Assembly: GCA_020636475.1 (NCBI GenBank)
Contig: JACJXU010000007.1
Span: 62,001-126,000 of the forward strand
Direction: 5' to 3'
DNA length: 64,000 bases
Source: Chitinophagales bacterium
GTDB taxonomy: Bacteria; Bacteroidota; Bacteroidia; Chitinophagales; UBA2359
This document shows, piece by piece, positions 1 through 11,800 of the stretch. Below the pieces are notes generated by a model. That model saw nothing but the letters and a program-made list of their open reading frames with translations, was not told the origin of the DNA and searched no databases. Each line of letters starts with the position of its first letter. The first letter of the stretch is position 1. The position numbers were made by a program, and so were the translations under genes.

Positions 1-11
1 CAATACAAAGT

Positions 12-899
12 TTAGCGGTAATCCAATTTTTGCAAATACGGCTCCAACAAATTATTTAACAAAGCCAACTCCTCTTCCGTAAGCGATTTTGTGTAGTTTT
101 TATTAGAACCGGAATATATTTCCCACGAATGTAGTTTTTGTGCAAATGTTTCGCTCGGTGGCAAATGTACAAAGTCAAGAATTTGCTGCATAAAATCATT
201 TCTGTTCTGCACAAAATCTTCGTAATACACCTGTAAAAAATCAAATTGCTTCAATTTTTCTTTATCTCGCTGAAACGCAGCAAACATATCTACGTACTCG
301 CGGATGAGCGAAGCAGTAGTTTTTTGCGAAAATGTTTCCAAGTTATCCTCGTATCCCCATCGTAATTTGTAATACGACATCACTACGGCGCGCGGGTCGC
401 GGTCAATCCAAATAAGTTTAGGATTTTCAAACAAAGCGTCCAACACTTCGTAGCGCGCGTAGCCCGTGAGTTTAAAAATAAATCTTTCTTTTCCCGTAAA
501 ATACTTAATTCGCAAAATACTTTCCCTACACTTTTCGAGCGCATCAGTCGAAAAATTCACTCCTTGCGGATTGTCAAAATCAGGAAAAAAATAATGCCAA
601 AAACCATAGGCTTCTCCCGCACGCGGAAAATCTTGCTTATAGCGCGAAAAACGCTCAAACCACCCAATATCTTGCAAGCGATTGAGCGTACTGATAGCCG
701 AAAATTTAGGAAATTTATTTAAATACGTAGAAATCCAATACAGCAATGGATGCAGCGACAAAATATCGTTGAGTAACGTAGAACCACTGCGCCCGGGACC
801 GTGAAGAATGATAACATTTTTTATTTTATCCAAACCCGAAATCCTATTTTTCTTGTATAACAATACGCACCTCTTGGTTGCTATTTTCAAACATAACAA
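12..899 (-). CDS. Sulfotransferase family protein
   Basis: Probable PAPS-dependent sulfotransferase, transferring sulfate to an unknown acceptor such as a glycan or lipid. The 5'-phosphosulfate loop GPGRSGSTLL lies near the N-terminus and the 3'-phosphate loop IWIDRDPRAVVMSYY in the middle; both are hallmarks of the family, and about 295 residues is a usual length. The only ATG start (899) overlaps the end of the upstream alpha-glucosidase gene by 56 bases and puts about 28 residues before the loop, more than usual. A TTG at 831-833, just after the glucosidase stop, would give a more typical 273-residue protein and I consider it at least as likely. It follows the GH31 gene on the same strand and is probably cotranscribed with it. 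The acceptor cannot be told from sequence. Confidence 0.85.
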   Translation of the reverse strand: MLCLKIATKRCVLLYKKNRISGLDKIKNVIILHGPGRSGSTLLNDILSLHPLLYWISTYLNKFPKFSAISTLNRLQDIGWFERFSRYKQDFPRAGEAYGFWHYFFPDFDNPQGVNFSTDALEKCRESILRIKYFTGKERFIFKLTGYARYEVLDALFENPKLIWIDRDPRAVVMSYYKLRWGYEDNLETFSQKTTASLIREYVDMFAAFQRDKEKLKQFDFLQVYYEDFVQNRNDFMQQILDFVHLPPSETFAQKLHSWEIYSGSNKNYTKSLTEEELALLNNLLEPYLQKLDYR

Positions 900-3258
900 A
901 AGGAAGTTGCGAAATCATTTTAGATTGGTCTGCCATATTTCCCAAAGGGTCGAAACTGGAAATAGGCTTTACAAAATAATAATCTTCAAAATGCAAATCC
1001 ATTTCTTTTTTATGTACCAACACTTTTGTTTTCCGCGAAAAATGATGCAAACAAAGTTTTATGGTATCAAAATGCGAAACAAAAGAACCTGCTGCTTTAG
1101 CCAACGTAAATGTTTTTTCGCTTGCATTCCAATGTAATTCGCGTTGGAAATATACCTTTTTTTGGTAGTCAAAACTCTCACCATCATCTTCATAATACAC
1201 AAAAATATTGTTCGTACTGCCATTGTAAAGATGTATAGTTAAGGTTTTTTCGGGAAGCTCGCGCGTGTGTTGTACCAACGATTGCACAGGAATAATTGCC
1301 GATTCTTTTACAAAAACAGGCAATTTTTCGATAGGCGTTTCTACAAAATGAACTTTGCCGCCCTCGAAAACTTGGTCATTAAAAAAGTCATACCATTTTC
1401 CGGTAGGCAAATACACTTTATTTATTTTTTGTACGCTATCGCAAGGCGCAACCAGCAAATCTTTTCCGAAAAAATATTGATTTTGAAAGTCACCGCTGTA
1501 AATATTCGCATCAAAAGGATACGCAAAAGCCATACTGCGCTGTACGGGCATACCATTTTGGCTTGCTTCGTAAAATGAACTGTACAAATAAGGCAGCATT
1601 TGATAGCGCAAACTAATATAGTTGCGGGCAATATCTTCGGCTGCTTCGCCGTAGCTCCAAGGTTCGGAGTCGTGGCTGTTTATCATTGTATGTCCTCTAA
1701 AAAAAGGCGAAAACGCACCAATAGAAACCCAGCGCGCATACAAGTCGGGCGAGGCATCGCCTACAAAACCACCACAATCGTAGCCCGAAAAAGCAAAACC
1801 GCTAATGCCGAGACTATTTACCAAACGCACGCCCAGCAACATATGACTGTCGGACGCAACATTGTCGCCTGTCCACTTAGCAGTATAGCGTTGTGCGCCG
1901 GAGAAAGCAGCGCGGGTAAGAATAAAAGGACGCTTGTTTTTCAGTGCCGCCACCGCTCCTTCGTACGAAGCGCGCGTCATTTGCATGCCATACACATTGC
2001 GCGCCTTGATGTGGCAAGCTCCTTCGCCTTCGTAATCAAACTGCAAGAGGTCGGGCATAAACTGTCCCCAAGAAGCGGGTTCGTTCATATCGTTCCAAAA
2101 GCCGTGCAAACCATCGGCAACCATCTGTTTGAAATAAGATGCCCACCACTCTCGTGTTTTAGGATTGGTAAAATCGGGAAAATGACAGTCGCCGGGCCAC
2201 ACTTGGGCAGTATAGTTTTCGCCATCAGGATATTTTACAAAAACATCTTGCGCCAAACCTGTTTCATACGGCGGATAGTCGGGTTCTACTTTAATGCCGG
2301 GGTCTAAAATAACGACTCCTTTAAACCCCATTTTATCTAATTGCGACAACATTTTTTTGGCTTGTGGAAAACGTGTTTCATTCCATGTAAATACTTTGTA
2401 GTCCTGCATATAATGAATGTCGAAGTAAATGACATCGGCGGGAATATTTTTTTCGCGAAAAGTACGGGCTACACTCATTATTTCGGCTTGCGGATAATAA
2501 CTGTATCGGCACTGCTGATAACCGAGCGACCATTTGGGCGGCAAGGGCATTTGTCCACTAAGAGTGGTGTAAGCATTTACAATTTCGGACAAAGTATCGG
2601 CGTGAAAGAAGAAATAATCCAAGTCGCCGCCTTGTACAGTAAAATAGCTGAAACGGTCGTTGGAAGCACCAAAATTGAAAACCGATTTGTAGGAATTGTT
2701 GAGAAAAATGCCGTACAACTTTTCTTGCTCCGGCAAAATACCCACATAAAAGGGCGTAGAACTGTAAATAGGATCGGCATTTTCGCCATAACCAAAATGG
2801 TCGGTGTTCCAAAGCGTGTAAGCAGCACCTCTCCTATCAAAATTTCCTGTTTTTTCGCCTAAGCCAATGAAGCGTTCTCCTTGTTGCAATGATTTGTAAT
2901 TGCTGGTGCTATCACCCAAAAACGAAATGCCAAAAGCAGGGTCATCGGCGTTTAGGAGTGTTCCGTCTTTTGCAAAAAAAGCGATACGCAAAGGATTTTT
3001 TTGAATGAGAACACTATAATTTTTCAGCTCAATTTCAAAAAATTTGTCGGTTTCCTTTAGCGTAAATTTTGTTTTTTGCGGCGCAGCTTCTATGGCGTAC
3101 GATACACTTTTTTCGAGTGTTTTGTTGCAGCGAATACGCAGCGTATGCTCGGCATACACAGTAATTTCCAATTGCGCATTTTCGGCTTGAATAAACAAAC
3201 CTTTGTCATTGGTTTTGGCGGACACAAATGCGCCGAGACTTTGATGGTGTAGTGGCAT
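844..3258 (-). CDS. Glycoside hydrolase family 31 alpha-glucosidase
   Basis: Hydrolyses terminal alpha-glucosidic (or alpha-xylosidic) bonds by a retaining mechanism. The family nucleophile motif WNDMNEP is at residues 388-394 (D390) and the acid/base region KWTGDN carries D465. The barrel is followed by beta-sandwich domains, and an N-terminal galactose-mutarotase-like domain precedes it. The length of 804 residues fits the family. No signal peptide is evident, so it probably acts in the cytoplasm on imported oligosaccharides. The start at 3258 sits about 32 bases downstream of a good promoter (-7 box at 3290-3297). The sulfotransferase gene follows directly. GH31 is certain; the choice between alpha-glucosidase and alpha-xylosidase is inference. 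Confidence 0.95.
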   Translation of the reverse strand: MPLHHQSLGAFVSAKTNDKGLFIQAENAQLEITVYAEHTLRIRCNKTLEKSVSYAIEAAPQKTKFTLKETDKFFEIELKNYSVLIQKNPLRIAFFAKDGTLLNADDPAFGISFLGDSTSNYKSLQQGERFIGLGEKTGNFDRRGAAYTLWNTDHFGYGENADPIYSSTPFYVGILPEQEKLYGIFLNNSYKSVFNFGASNDRFSYFTVQGGDLDYFFFHADTLSEIVNAYTTLSGQMPLPPKWSLGYQQCRYSYYPQAEIMSVARTFREKNIPADVIYFDIHYMQDYKVFTWNETRFPQAKKMLSQLDKMGFKGVVILDPGIKVEPDYPPYETGLAQDVFVKYPDGENYTAQVWPGDCHFPDFTNPKTREWWASYFKQMVADGLHGFWNDMNEPASWGQFMPDLLQFDYEGEGACHIKARNVYGMQMTRASYEGAVAALKNKRPFILTRAAFSGAQRYTAKWTGDNVASDSHMLLGVRLVNSLGISGFAFSGYDCGGFVGDASPDLYARWVSIGAFSPFFRGHTMINSHDSEPWSYGEAAEDIARNYISLRYQMLPYLYSSFYEASQNGMPVQRSMAFAYPFDANIYSGDFQNQYFFGKDLLVAPCDSVQKINKVYLPTGKWYDFFNDQVFEGGKVHFVETPIEKLPVFVKESAIIPVQSLVQHTRELPEKTLTIHLYNGSTNNIFVYYEDDGESFDYQKKVYFQRELHWNASEKTFTLAKAAGSFVSHFDTIKLCLHHFSRKTKVLVHKKEMDLHFEDYYFVKPISSFDPLGNMADQSKMISQLPFVMFENSNQEVRIVIQEK

Positions 3259-3289
3259 ATTGTAGAAGCTATATTGTTTATATGGACAC

Positions 3290-3320
3290 CAAAGATACTT
3301 TAATAGCCAATAAGTGCCAA
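3290..3320 (-). promoter_or_regulatory. Bacteroidota-type promoter of the GH31 gene
   Basis: On the minus strand the box TATCTTTG (3290-3297) matches the Bacteroidota -7 consensus TAnnTTTG. A TTG at 3318-3320 lies 20 bases upstream, the expected distance for the -33 element. It lies about 30 bases before the GH31 start codon. Confidence 0.55.
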
Positions 3321-3475
3321 GTGATTAAATAAAAATAAAAAATTGATAAAAGAGAACAAGACGGCGAACAGTAACCGATAGGATATTTTTTTTCTTAAAA
3401 AAAGCCGGATAAGAAAATGCGGCAAATACCAAATTTCTTAAATAATAAGTACTTGGACAAAAGAAAACCGACCCA

Positions 3476-3533
3476 CCGAGCGTTGAGCGCAGTCGAAACG
3501 CAACCAAAAAACACATTTCGGCTTCGCTCAATG
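3476..3533. repeat. REP-like imperfect inverted repeat, copy 1
   Basis: The left arm CCGAGCGTTGAGCGCAGTCG (3476-3495, continuing AAA) pairs with the right arm TTTCGGCTTCGCTCAATG (3516-3533) through an 18-bp imperfect stem. A near copy lies at 4381-4446, on the other side of the short-chain dehydrogenase gene. The rest of the 390-base gap 3259-3649 holds two promoters and otherwise nothing I recognise. This looks like a dispersed REP-type palindrome; it has no T-run typical of a terminator. Confidence 0.65.
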
Positions 3534-3619
3534 TACAACATTCGGTTTTACTCGGAAAGACAAAACAAAAAGATTGGAAATACCAACCCACCAAAACATT
3601 TATTCCCCACAAAAATCCC

Positions 3620-3627
3620 TACTTTTG
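3620..3627 (+). promoter_or_regulatory. -7 box upstream of the short-chain dehydrogenase
   Basis: TACTTTTG matches TAnnTTTG exactly and lies 22 bases before the ATG at 3650. I do not see a convincing TTG -33 element at the right distance. Confidence 0.45.
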
Positions 3628-3649
3628 CGCGTAGAAAACAGCATTTTTT

Positions 3650-4375
3650 ATGTCGCAACACCACAAAACAATCGTAGTATCAGGAGCTACCAAAGGTATT
3701 GGCAGAGCCATTGCCGAACACTTCGCCGCACAAGGTTTTAATGTAGCCGTATGCGCCCGCAACACACAAGCACTTGCCGCTATGCAAAAATCTTTCTCCG
3801 AAAAATTCCCCCAACAAAAGTTCCTCTTTTTTCCGGCAGATGTCGCCGACAAAGCACAAGTCCTTGCCTTTGCCGAAGCGGTAAAAAACACTTTCGGCAG
3901 CGTATCGGTGCTGGTAAACAATGCCGGCGTATTCATTCCGGGGCAAATCCATACGGAAGATTCGGGCATTTTTGAGCAACAAATGCACACCAATTTGTTC
4001 AGTGCCTACTACCTCACGCGCGCACTCCTGCCCGCGCTGCAAAGCAGTACCGCCGAAAAACGACATATTTTTAATATCTGCTCCACCGCGAGTTTGGTAG
4101 CCTATCCCAATGGTGGTTCGTATTGCATCAGCAAGTTTGCGTTGCTGGGTTTTTCCAAAGTATTGCGGGTAGAAATGCAGCCCTACAAAATAGCTGTGAG
4201 TTCGGTACTGCCGGGAGCTACGCTTACCGCTTCGTGGGAAGGCACCACATTGCCGCCGGAACGGTTTATGCAGTCGGCACATATTGCAGAAGCCGTGTGG
4301 GCAGCGTATTCGTTAGCACCGCAAACCATAATAGAGGAAATTCTGCTGCGCCCTATGAGCGGCGATATTGCTTAA
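3650..4375 (+). CDS. Short-chain dehydrogenase/reductase (SDR)
   Basis: NAD(P)-dependent oxidoreductase of the classical SDR family; the substrate is unknown. The Rossmann glycine motif SGATKGIG spans residues 11-18, NNAG follows in the middle, and the catalytic triad is S145, Y158 and K162 with the standard 13 and 4 residue spacings. The length of 241 residues is typical. It stands alone between two REP-like inverted repeats and has its own promoter. Members of this type act on 3-oxoacyl groups, sugars or pterins (sepiapterin-reductase-like); nothing in the neighbourhood decides between these. Confidence 0.93.
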   Translation: MSQHHKTIVVSGATKGIGRAIAEHFAAQGFNVAVCARNTQALAAMQKSFSEKFPQQKFLFFPADVADKAQVLAFAEAVKNTFGSVSVLVNNAGVFIPGQIHTEDSGIFEQQMHTNLFSAYYLTRALLPALQSSTAEKRHIFNICSTASLVAYPNGGSYCISKFALLGFSKVLRVEMQPYKIAVSSVLPGATLTASWEGTTLPPERFMQSAHIAEAVWAAYSLAPQTIIEEILLRPMSGDIA

Positions 4376-4380
4376 TCGGA

Positions 4381-4446
4381 CCGAGCGTTGAGTGCCGTCG
4401 AAACGCGGCTAACACTACTAAAAAAATCATTTCGGCTTCGCTCAAT
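4381..4446. repeat. REP-like imperfect inverted repeat, copy 2
   Basis: The left arm CCGAGCGTTGAGTGCCGTCG (4381-4400, continuing AAA) and right arm TTTCGGCTTCGCTCAAT (4430-4446) match copy 1 closely and in the same orientation, with a different loop. It starts six bases after the SDR stop codon. The rest of the gap up to 4807 (about 360 bases) is AT-rich and shows no gene or recognisable element. Confidence 0.65.
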
Positions 4447-4807
4447 ATGCAAATTTTAAAGAGCTTTGAGTACAGTAATAAATTTTATTGACCTTATTAG
4501 ATAATTTGCTTGGAAAAAGGCGGCAGCAAAAAAAGAAAAAACAAGGGTTCCGGTTTGCAGTACGTTTGGGATTACTAAAATACTATTTGTGCCGCCAAGC
4601 TATGAAGAGAATTTAGTAAAATAAGATAAGGAGAGTTGTGTAAACGTTTACTGAAACTTTGAGAGTGGAACCCTTGTGATTTTTTTATATTTTAAAAAAT
4701 AAAATGTACATACAAAAGTTTTTACGCATTATAAAACAAGAATTAATGCAAATGCGCAAAAACTTTAGGAATATCTTCATTTATGAGGTAAAAATTAGTG
4801 CCTATTC

Positions 4808-5752
4808 TTAAAAATAACGCGGCGTAATAACTTTTCCTTTTTCGCGAATAAGGTCGTAACCAATCATCACTTCGTGCGTGCCTCGGGTGTAAGAAGAAAG
4901 TGCCGAAGTAGCGTAGTCGTAGGCGTAGCCCAAACGGAACATTGGCGTGGCTTGTACCATTACATTGAAGTTGATGGAACTCACCTCAAAACTATTGGAC
5001 ATATTGCTGCGCACGGCAGTACCCAACCAAAGCATGTCTTTTAGCAAAAAGTTTACGTTCACATCAGTAGCTACGGGCGCGTTGGGGACATATTTTACCA
5101 AGAAAGAAGGTTTTAACTTCAAATTTTCCGACAGCGGAATCATAAATCCGGCAGTAGTAAATACGTGCAGCTCCTCGCGCGATATTTTTTCTACATCGTT
5201 CGATTCTTCACTTTCCAATTTGTTTTTGAGCAAATGCGGCACGGAAAATCCGGCGTAAAAGCGGTCGGAATAATAATACAAGCCCGCCCCGAAATTCGGC
5301 AATACCAAATTTACATCATTCCCATAAACAGGATCGCCCTCAGTACTTGTTATCACCGTACTCCAGCGCGCATCATAAAGTGTTATGCCTGCTTTAAGTC
5401 CCATCGCCAATTTACCGCCATTCGACATAGCAATGGTGTAAGAATAGTCGGTGAAAATACGGTTTTGGTTGATAACACCTATTTGGTCGTTTTCGAGACT
5501 AAAGCCCAAGCCCACCTTGTCGTTGAACACCGGACTGTGTACCGCCAGCGAAATCGTGCGCGGCGCACCTTCAATATCCAACCACTGCTTGCGGTAAAAA
5601 GCCGTTGCACTCAAGGCATCGCGACTTCCGGCGTAGGCGGGATTGTACAGCAAACTATTGAACATATATTGTGTATATTGTGCGTCTTGTTGCGCCTTTA
5701 CTTCAGGCAGAAAAAACAAACATATAAACAGGCTTAATAGTATCTTTTTCAT
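4808..5752 (-). CDS. PorP/SprF family type IX secretion membrane protein
   Basis: Outer-membrane protein of the PorP/SprF family, which serves T9SS and gliding and is usually encoded beside a giant type B cargo protein. A signal peptide of about 20 residues (MKKILLSLFICLFFLPEVKA) is followed by the family's QQDAQYTQYMFN and NPAYAGSRD motifs, then alternating beta-strands to the C-terminus. The length of 314 residues fits. It lies 141 bases after the giant adhesin on the same strand with a hairpin between them. By analogy with SprF/SprB pairs it probably helps secrete or anchor that protein. Confidence 0.93.
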   Translation of the reverse strand: MKKILLSLFICLFFLPEVKAQQDAQYTQYMFNSLLYNPAYAGSRDALSATAFYRKQWLDIEGAPRTISLAVHSPVFNDKVGLGFSLENDQIGVINQNRIFTDYSYTIAMSNGGKLAMGLKAGITLYDARWSTVITSTEGDPVYGNDVNLVLPNFGAGLYYYSDRFYAGFSVPHLLKNKLESEESNDVEKISREELHVFTTAGFMIPLSENLKLKPSFLVKYVPNAPVATDVNVNFLLKDMLWLGTAVRSNMSNSFEVSSINFNVMVQATPMFRLGYAYDYATSALSSYTRGTHEVMIGYDLIREKGKVITPRYF

Positions 5753-5803
5753 AATTAAAATTTATTTTTTAAGTTAGCAATAATTTAATTTTTATAAAGA
5801 AAG

Positions 5804-5881
5804 AAAAAGGGGCAATTAGTTTTCTTATTGATTTGGTTCAGAAATCGGTGTTTTCAACTAATTCTTTTTATGCCCCTTTTT
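5804..5881 (-). terminator. Hairpin between the adhesin and PorP/SprF genes
   Basis: Two matched blocks form an interrupted stem: AAAAAGGGGCA (5804-5814) with TGCCCCTTTTT (5871-5881), and AATTAGTT (5814-5821) with AACTAATT (5856-5863). Read on the minus strand it lies 13 bases after the adhesin stop and ends in CCCCTTTTTCTTT, like an intrinsic terminator. Since the porP/sprF gene follows on the same strand, it may act as a partial terminator that sets the ratio of the two products. Confidence 0.6.
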
Positions 5882-5893
5882 ATAGGATTTATT

Positions 5894-8800
5894 TTATCTT
5901 CGTAACATAATATATCCGGTGTATTTTACAGGATTGCCGTTAAGATTTCCACTGAGAATGTAGAAATACGTACCCACCGGAAGCGGTTCATTGTTTTTCT
6001 GCCAAGTACCGTCCCAAGTGCGCGCGTTCACATCTTCGGTGTAAAATACTTCATCACCCCAACGGTTGAATACTTGCAAAGTAGCATCGGAAATACAATC
6101 AACATTGGCTACTTCAAAACGGTCGTTAGTGCTGTCACCATTGGGCGAGAATCCGTTTGGAATACTTATTTTGCAATCCACTACTTCTACAAATACCGTT
6201 GCAATAGCACATTCGTTGTTCGTGTTGCAAATAGTATATTCAAAATAATCGCTACCTACAAAATCAGCATCAGGCATGTACGTAATAGTGTGTCCTGCGT
6301 TGATATTTACTGTACCGTGTTCGGCATTGCTCACTTCGGTAATACTTAGCGATAAATTGTCGGGGTCGGTGTCATTTTGTAGTACAAAAATATTAATTTC
6401 CGTATTTACGTTAGTAGTAACAAAGTCGTTTTGGGCAACCGGTTTTGCCTCAATGCTTAGTACTGTCACCGTCACTTCGGCAGTTACACATTCGCCACCC
6501 GAACAAAGTTCGTAGCTAAATGTATCTTCGCCCACAAAGCCTGTATTTGGCAGATAATCTACACTTCCATCGGCATTTACAATGGCAGTACCGTTTTGTG
6601 GTATGCTGCTAATGATAAGCGTGAAATTTTCGACTGGGTAATTGTCGTTTGCCAGTACATCAATGTTTACATTGGTATTCATCGAAGTTTCGGCGGTGTC
6701 ATCCGCAGCAGTAATAGCTTCGGAAGCAATTACTTCTATGCTCAATGACGCTTGTACACAGTCGGAGCCATTGCATATTTCGTATATCAGGTTATCAATT
6801 CCGGCAAAGTCAGCATCGGGTTGATAGAAAATACTACCATCTTGGTTTACTACTGCAATACCATTTTGTGGTGCTGTAGCAATAGTAATGGTGGCGTTGT
6901 CGGCAACGTTTATATCGTTTTGGCTTACCGAAACCGTAACGGCTGTGTTTTGTGGTGTAGTTACCCAATCGTTTAAGGCGGCCAAATTGCCGGTTGGCAA
7001 TACGGTGATGTTCACATAAGCCAAGTGACAGTTGTCGTTGAAATCGCAGATTTGGTACAACATCACGTCGTTTCCAATATAGTTTTGATTTGGCGTGTAT
7101 AGTAGCTGATTGTTTTCCAATATCTCTATTTGACCATGATTGGTATTTTCAATAATAGTAAGTGTGGTAAACTCATCAACATTTATATCATTTGCCAAAA
7201 TGTCCAGATTAATCGCTTCATTTACATACGTAACATACGCATCGTTTAAGGCAACGGGAGCAGCCGTGTTGTTGTTCACGAGAACATTTACAGTAGCTTC
7301 ATCGCAGATGTTGTTGCTGCATATTGTATATTCAAAACTGAGTACGCCTTCAAAATTCGCGTTAGGAATAATGGTAATACTCGTATTGTCGCTGTCAATA
7401 CTGATGTTGGCATTAGCATTGGCACTTACGGTAGTAATTTGTACACTATTGCCGTAGTCGTTATCAAGCACATTTAGCGTAGCGGCAGTATTAGCAGGAA
7501 TGGTATAAATATCATTCATCGCCAAAATATTATCTACTACTTCAATGTTTACCTGCGCCGTAGCACAAGCTGCATCGGCACAAACTTGGTATTCAAAAGT
7601 ATCTGTGCCCAAGAAGTTGTCGTTTGGTGTGTAAATAAATATACCATTTACCCAAGCAACTGTTCCGTTTTGCGGCTGCGACCAAGTGAACATTTCCAAA
7701 GGATTGTTGCCCGGCTGTACGTCATTTTCCATTACATCAATGCTTACAGAACTGTTGATATAGGTTTGCGAAGCATCGTTTTGCGCAATGGCATCGGTAT
7801 CGGCAATAGTAAATATAATGTAGCCTGTATCGCACATTGTATCATCGCAGGCACTGCAAGACTGATACGTAATAATGTCATTGCCCAAATAGCCATCGTT
7901 GGCGGGTTGGTAAACAATCAATCCATCTTCGTCAATGCTGGCAATACCATGCAAACCATTTTCGATAATGCTAATAATAGGTGCGCCATCACAAGGAACG
8001 ATGTCGTTTTCGGTAGCATCTATAGTGATAGTTGCTTCCGGCGTAGTTGTGAGGTAATCGTCATACACTTGTACTGCACAGCCAATTTGTAACACAATAT
8101 AAGCTGTTTCGCACTGAGTTCCTGCGCATGCAGTGACTTTTAAGGTATCTTTCTGACCATAACTGTAATAAGGCATTGGCTGATAAGTGAAACAGTTGCC
8201 TCCGGTATAGTCGATGCTACACAAGAATAGTGTTTGAATATTGCTAATTTGCGCATTGTCCGGCAGATTGCAGAACTCTGGACAAATAGAAACCATTGTT
8301 CCCGGTTCGGCACAAGTGAAAGTGTATTGACTACAAGTCGGTAATACTTCGATGCAAACCGGTGCCGTATCGCAGTTTCCTTGCGCATTGCAAATGGTAT
8401 AGTACAAAGTATCCACACCTGTAAATCCATTGGCTGGCGTATAATCCCAAACACCATTGTAAGTATTTAGTGTTCCGTGTAATGGTTGTCCGTAATTGGA
8501 TACGTTGAAAGGACTACCACTGTCATTAATTAATGGATTAAACTGAATAGAAGTACTTTGGTAGGTAGTATAGTAATCTTTAATCGCATCAATAGGCGTA
8601 CTAATACAGTCGTAACTTACGGTGATATTTATAAATACCGTTTCGCAGTATCCACTTGTATTACAAGCCGTAACTTTTATTTGCTGTATTCCTTCAAATC
8701 CTGCTTGCGACTGATAGTTGATACACATATCATCTAAGTCTAAATAGCAAGGAATATCTGTTATGGCAGAAGAAATAAAGGCAGTCGGGTCGTTGTTTAG

Positions 8801-11800
8801 AGTACAAAACTGCGGACAAATATTAATATTTTGCTGCGGAGCTACACAAATTGTCTCAAAACCGTCATTACAAGAGCCACCGCAAGTAGGAATATTAATG
8901 TGTACAAAAGCAGTATCACATTTTCCACAAGAATTGCACAATACATATTCTATTTCGTCGGTTCCACTGTAGTCTTGTTGTGGCGTATAGCTAAATAAGC
9001 CGCCACCTAAGTTAGATGCACTACCATGAAGTGGACCACTTACAATGGTCATATTATATTCCTCATCACAAACATAGTTTAGCATATCATTGTCTAATAC
9101 ATTTATGGTATTGCTGGTTTCATTACAAGTAAAGTACATATAATCGTCCACAGCATCTGGTTGACTACAACCAATGTTTACTATTGCCACTACTTCGTTA
9201 CAAGCTGTCGGAATGTGTGTATCGCATACTTCTAAGAATACGGTATCAATTCCGGTTAAGCCAGGTAGTGGTGTGTAGCGTACACAAGAATCATTAAGAA
9301 TAACCAAACTACAATGATAAGTAGTATGCCCTTCTGTAATCATTACATTATCTCCGTCAGGGTCTTCTAAATCGAAACAGAATACAACAGGTGTCACAGG
9401 TTGGGTACATACTTCAATAGTATCTGTAAGCGGCGGACTGTTTACTTCGTTACAGAGAATATTAACAATGGCTTGGTCAGTATTTCCGTAAGGATCACTA
9501 ACGTTGTAAGTAAATTCGTCCGAACCATTAAAATTACCATTAGGAACATAAATGAGGTTGAAATTTTCATCAATTATAATACTACCAAAGTCAGTATTTC
9601 CAGAAATGCTACTCACATAAATTCCCTCTCCTTCATCATTCGCCAATACATTTATAGCTATGCTATTTCCGTCACAAAGTATTGCCAAGTCGTTATTTGC
9701 ATTTACAGCTGATGTTACTGTAATATACACGGTAGCCGTGGCAGAGGTTTCGCACAAGCTCGTTATGGTATATTGCAATTCTACTTGTCCGGTAAAACCA
9801 AGAGGAGCAATATACGAAATTGTAGTATTAGACACTATTTGAGCAGTTCCTACATTTGGATATTGGATGATACCACTAAGTTGGATATTTTCGCCCAAAT
9901 CGTTTTGTAATACATTAATGTAGGTAGTTTCACCGTTTGTTAAGGTGGCATAGTCGTCAAGCGCAATCGGATTTGGTGCCACACTTTCATTTTCAATTAC
10001 TACAACGATATCGTCTAAAGGACAAGCACCGTTATAACTGATGTGGGCAACATAAGTGCCGGGAGCAAGATTGTAAATGCTCGTTTCATTGGAAGTAAAG
10101 CCATTTGGTCCTGACCAACTTACACTTATTGCATCTTTATTGGTTACGGATAATATAATAGAACCATTGTCCTGACAATCAGTCGCATTTTCTACAATAG
10201 GATCCACCTCTACAGGCGGTTCTGTAATAAGTATGGTACAACTTCCTGATTGGAGACATCCGTTTGCTAAAGTATAAGTGTAACTTATTGTTTTGAGACC
10301 GAAAGTTTCCCATTGTAATACAAATTGTGTATTGTTTTGGCTACTTACAATCGTTGCATTATCAAAATTCCAAGTAATACTTTGTGGATTTGCGGGATTG
10401 CCGAGTAAGAATAATGGAACTTCCTCGTTCATACAAGCCATCGCCGGAATATCGCAAGCAAGTGCTTGTACCTGTGCCGGAATTACTTCTACGGCATCGG
10501 TCATACTGCTACAACCCGTTATTGTATTGATTACTTCTAAGGCAAATGTACCTGTCAAATCCGTAATAAGTTGAGGTTGGGTAGCATTTGGTATTTCAAA
10601 ACCATTGTGATACCACTGGAAGGCAGTAATTCCTTCTAAAGAAGTTGGTTGTAATGTTACTGTACTTCCTTCGCAGAGATACGATAATTCAGGTGTAATA
10701 GTAGTTGTAGGAATTGTATGAATATTTACTTCAACAATCGGCGTAGTGCCACTACAACCATCTTGCGCAGTTACTTCGGCGTAATAATTACCCGGAAGCA
10801 TTGTTTCATATACATTGGTCGTGTATTCGTTTAATGCTTGGCTTGGATTTGCAGCGTTATACCACGTTACCGAACTATAAACACCGGGAACTATCAAACT
10901 TACCGGTTCGCCATCACATGCATTATTATTTTCCGTATAAATTAGCGGATTTTCAAAATTAGACGATTCGATAGAAATTACTGTAGATGTACCCAAACAA
11001 GTATTTTTACTTACTGACACATAATAATTACCATCTTGCGTAATAGTAAGTGTCTGTGTGGTGCCTAATACTGCTTCGGTATCGGCATTAATCCACTCGT
11101 AGGTGTCGTAGCCATTTCCGGCATCTAAAGTAATACTGTTATTATTTTCGCAGAAATTGTAGCCACTAATGCTTATTTCCGGTGAAGGTAATGCTAAGTC
11201 GTTTACGGTAAATACTTGCGATAAAATAATACACTCACCTACTTGTGCTTCTACTTGATAGTCACCTGCCATATTGGTAGTATAAGTAGCTTGCGTTGCT
11301 TGGTAAATAGCATCACCATTGAAGTACCACTGATAGTTGTTTAAGCCTGCTGTTGCTGAAAGCGTTGCGCTTCCTTGTCCTATACAAAGGCTTTCATTCC
11401 CAGTAATTTGAATACTGGCGGCACTCTCTACTTCAATGTGTACGGTATCGGAAGAAGTACAACCATTATAATCCACTATTGTAATGTAATAGTCGGTTGA
11501 AACCAACGGAGTTACAACAGGATTAAAACAGTCGGCACAGCTAATTGTATTGTTGTTAGGTAGCCATTGATACGAAACTGCATCTTGGTTTACCGATAAT
11601 TGTACGGATTCTCCGGCGCAAATATGCGTATCTGATGCATATAGATTCACAGGCGGATTGGGATAAAGGTAAATACTTGTTGAATTAGACATAGCCGAAC
11701 AGCCTTGTTCGTTGCTTACCATTACCGAGTATTCGCCCGGAATGCTTACCATAAGTTGATTTGACGGTCCTGCTTGAACAAGCGTTACGCCATTTCTGTA

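Noticed and set aside
1600..2307. 235-codon plus-strand reading frame
   Set aside because: Antisense to the GH31 catalytic region, composition-driven, no recognisable motif.
3680..4282. 200-codon minus-strand reading frame
   Set aside because: Lies wholly opposite the SDR gene, whose catalytic triad is intact.
4447..4807. Small gene or RNA in the gap before the PorP/SprF gene
   Set aside because: No convincing open frame, promoter-terminator pair or stable fold by eye.
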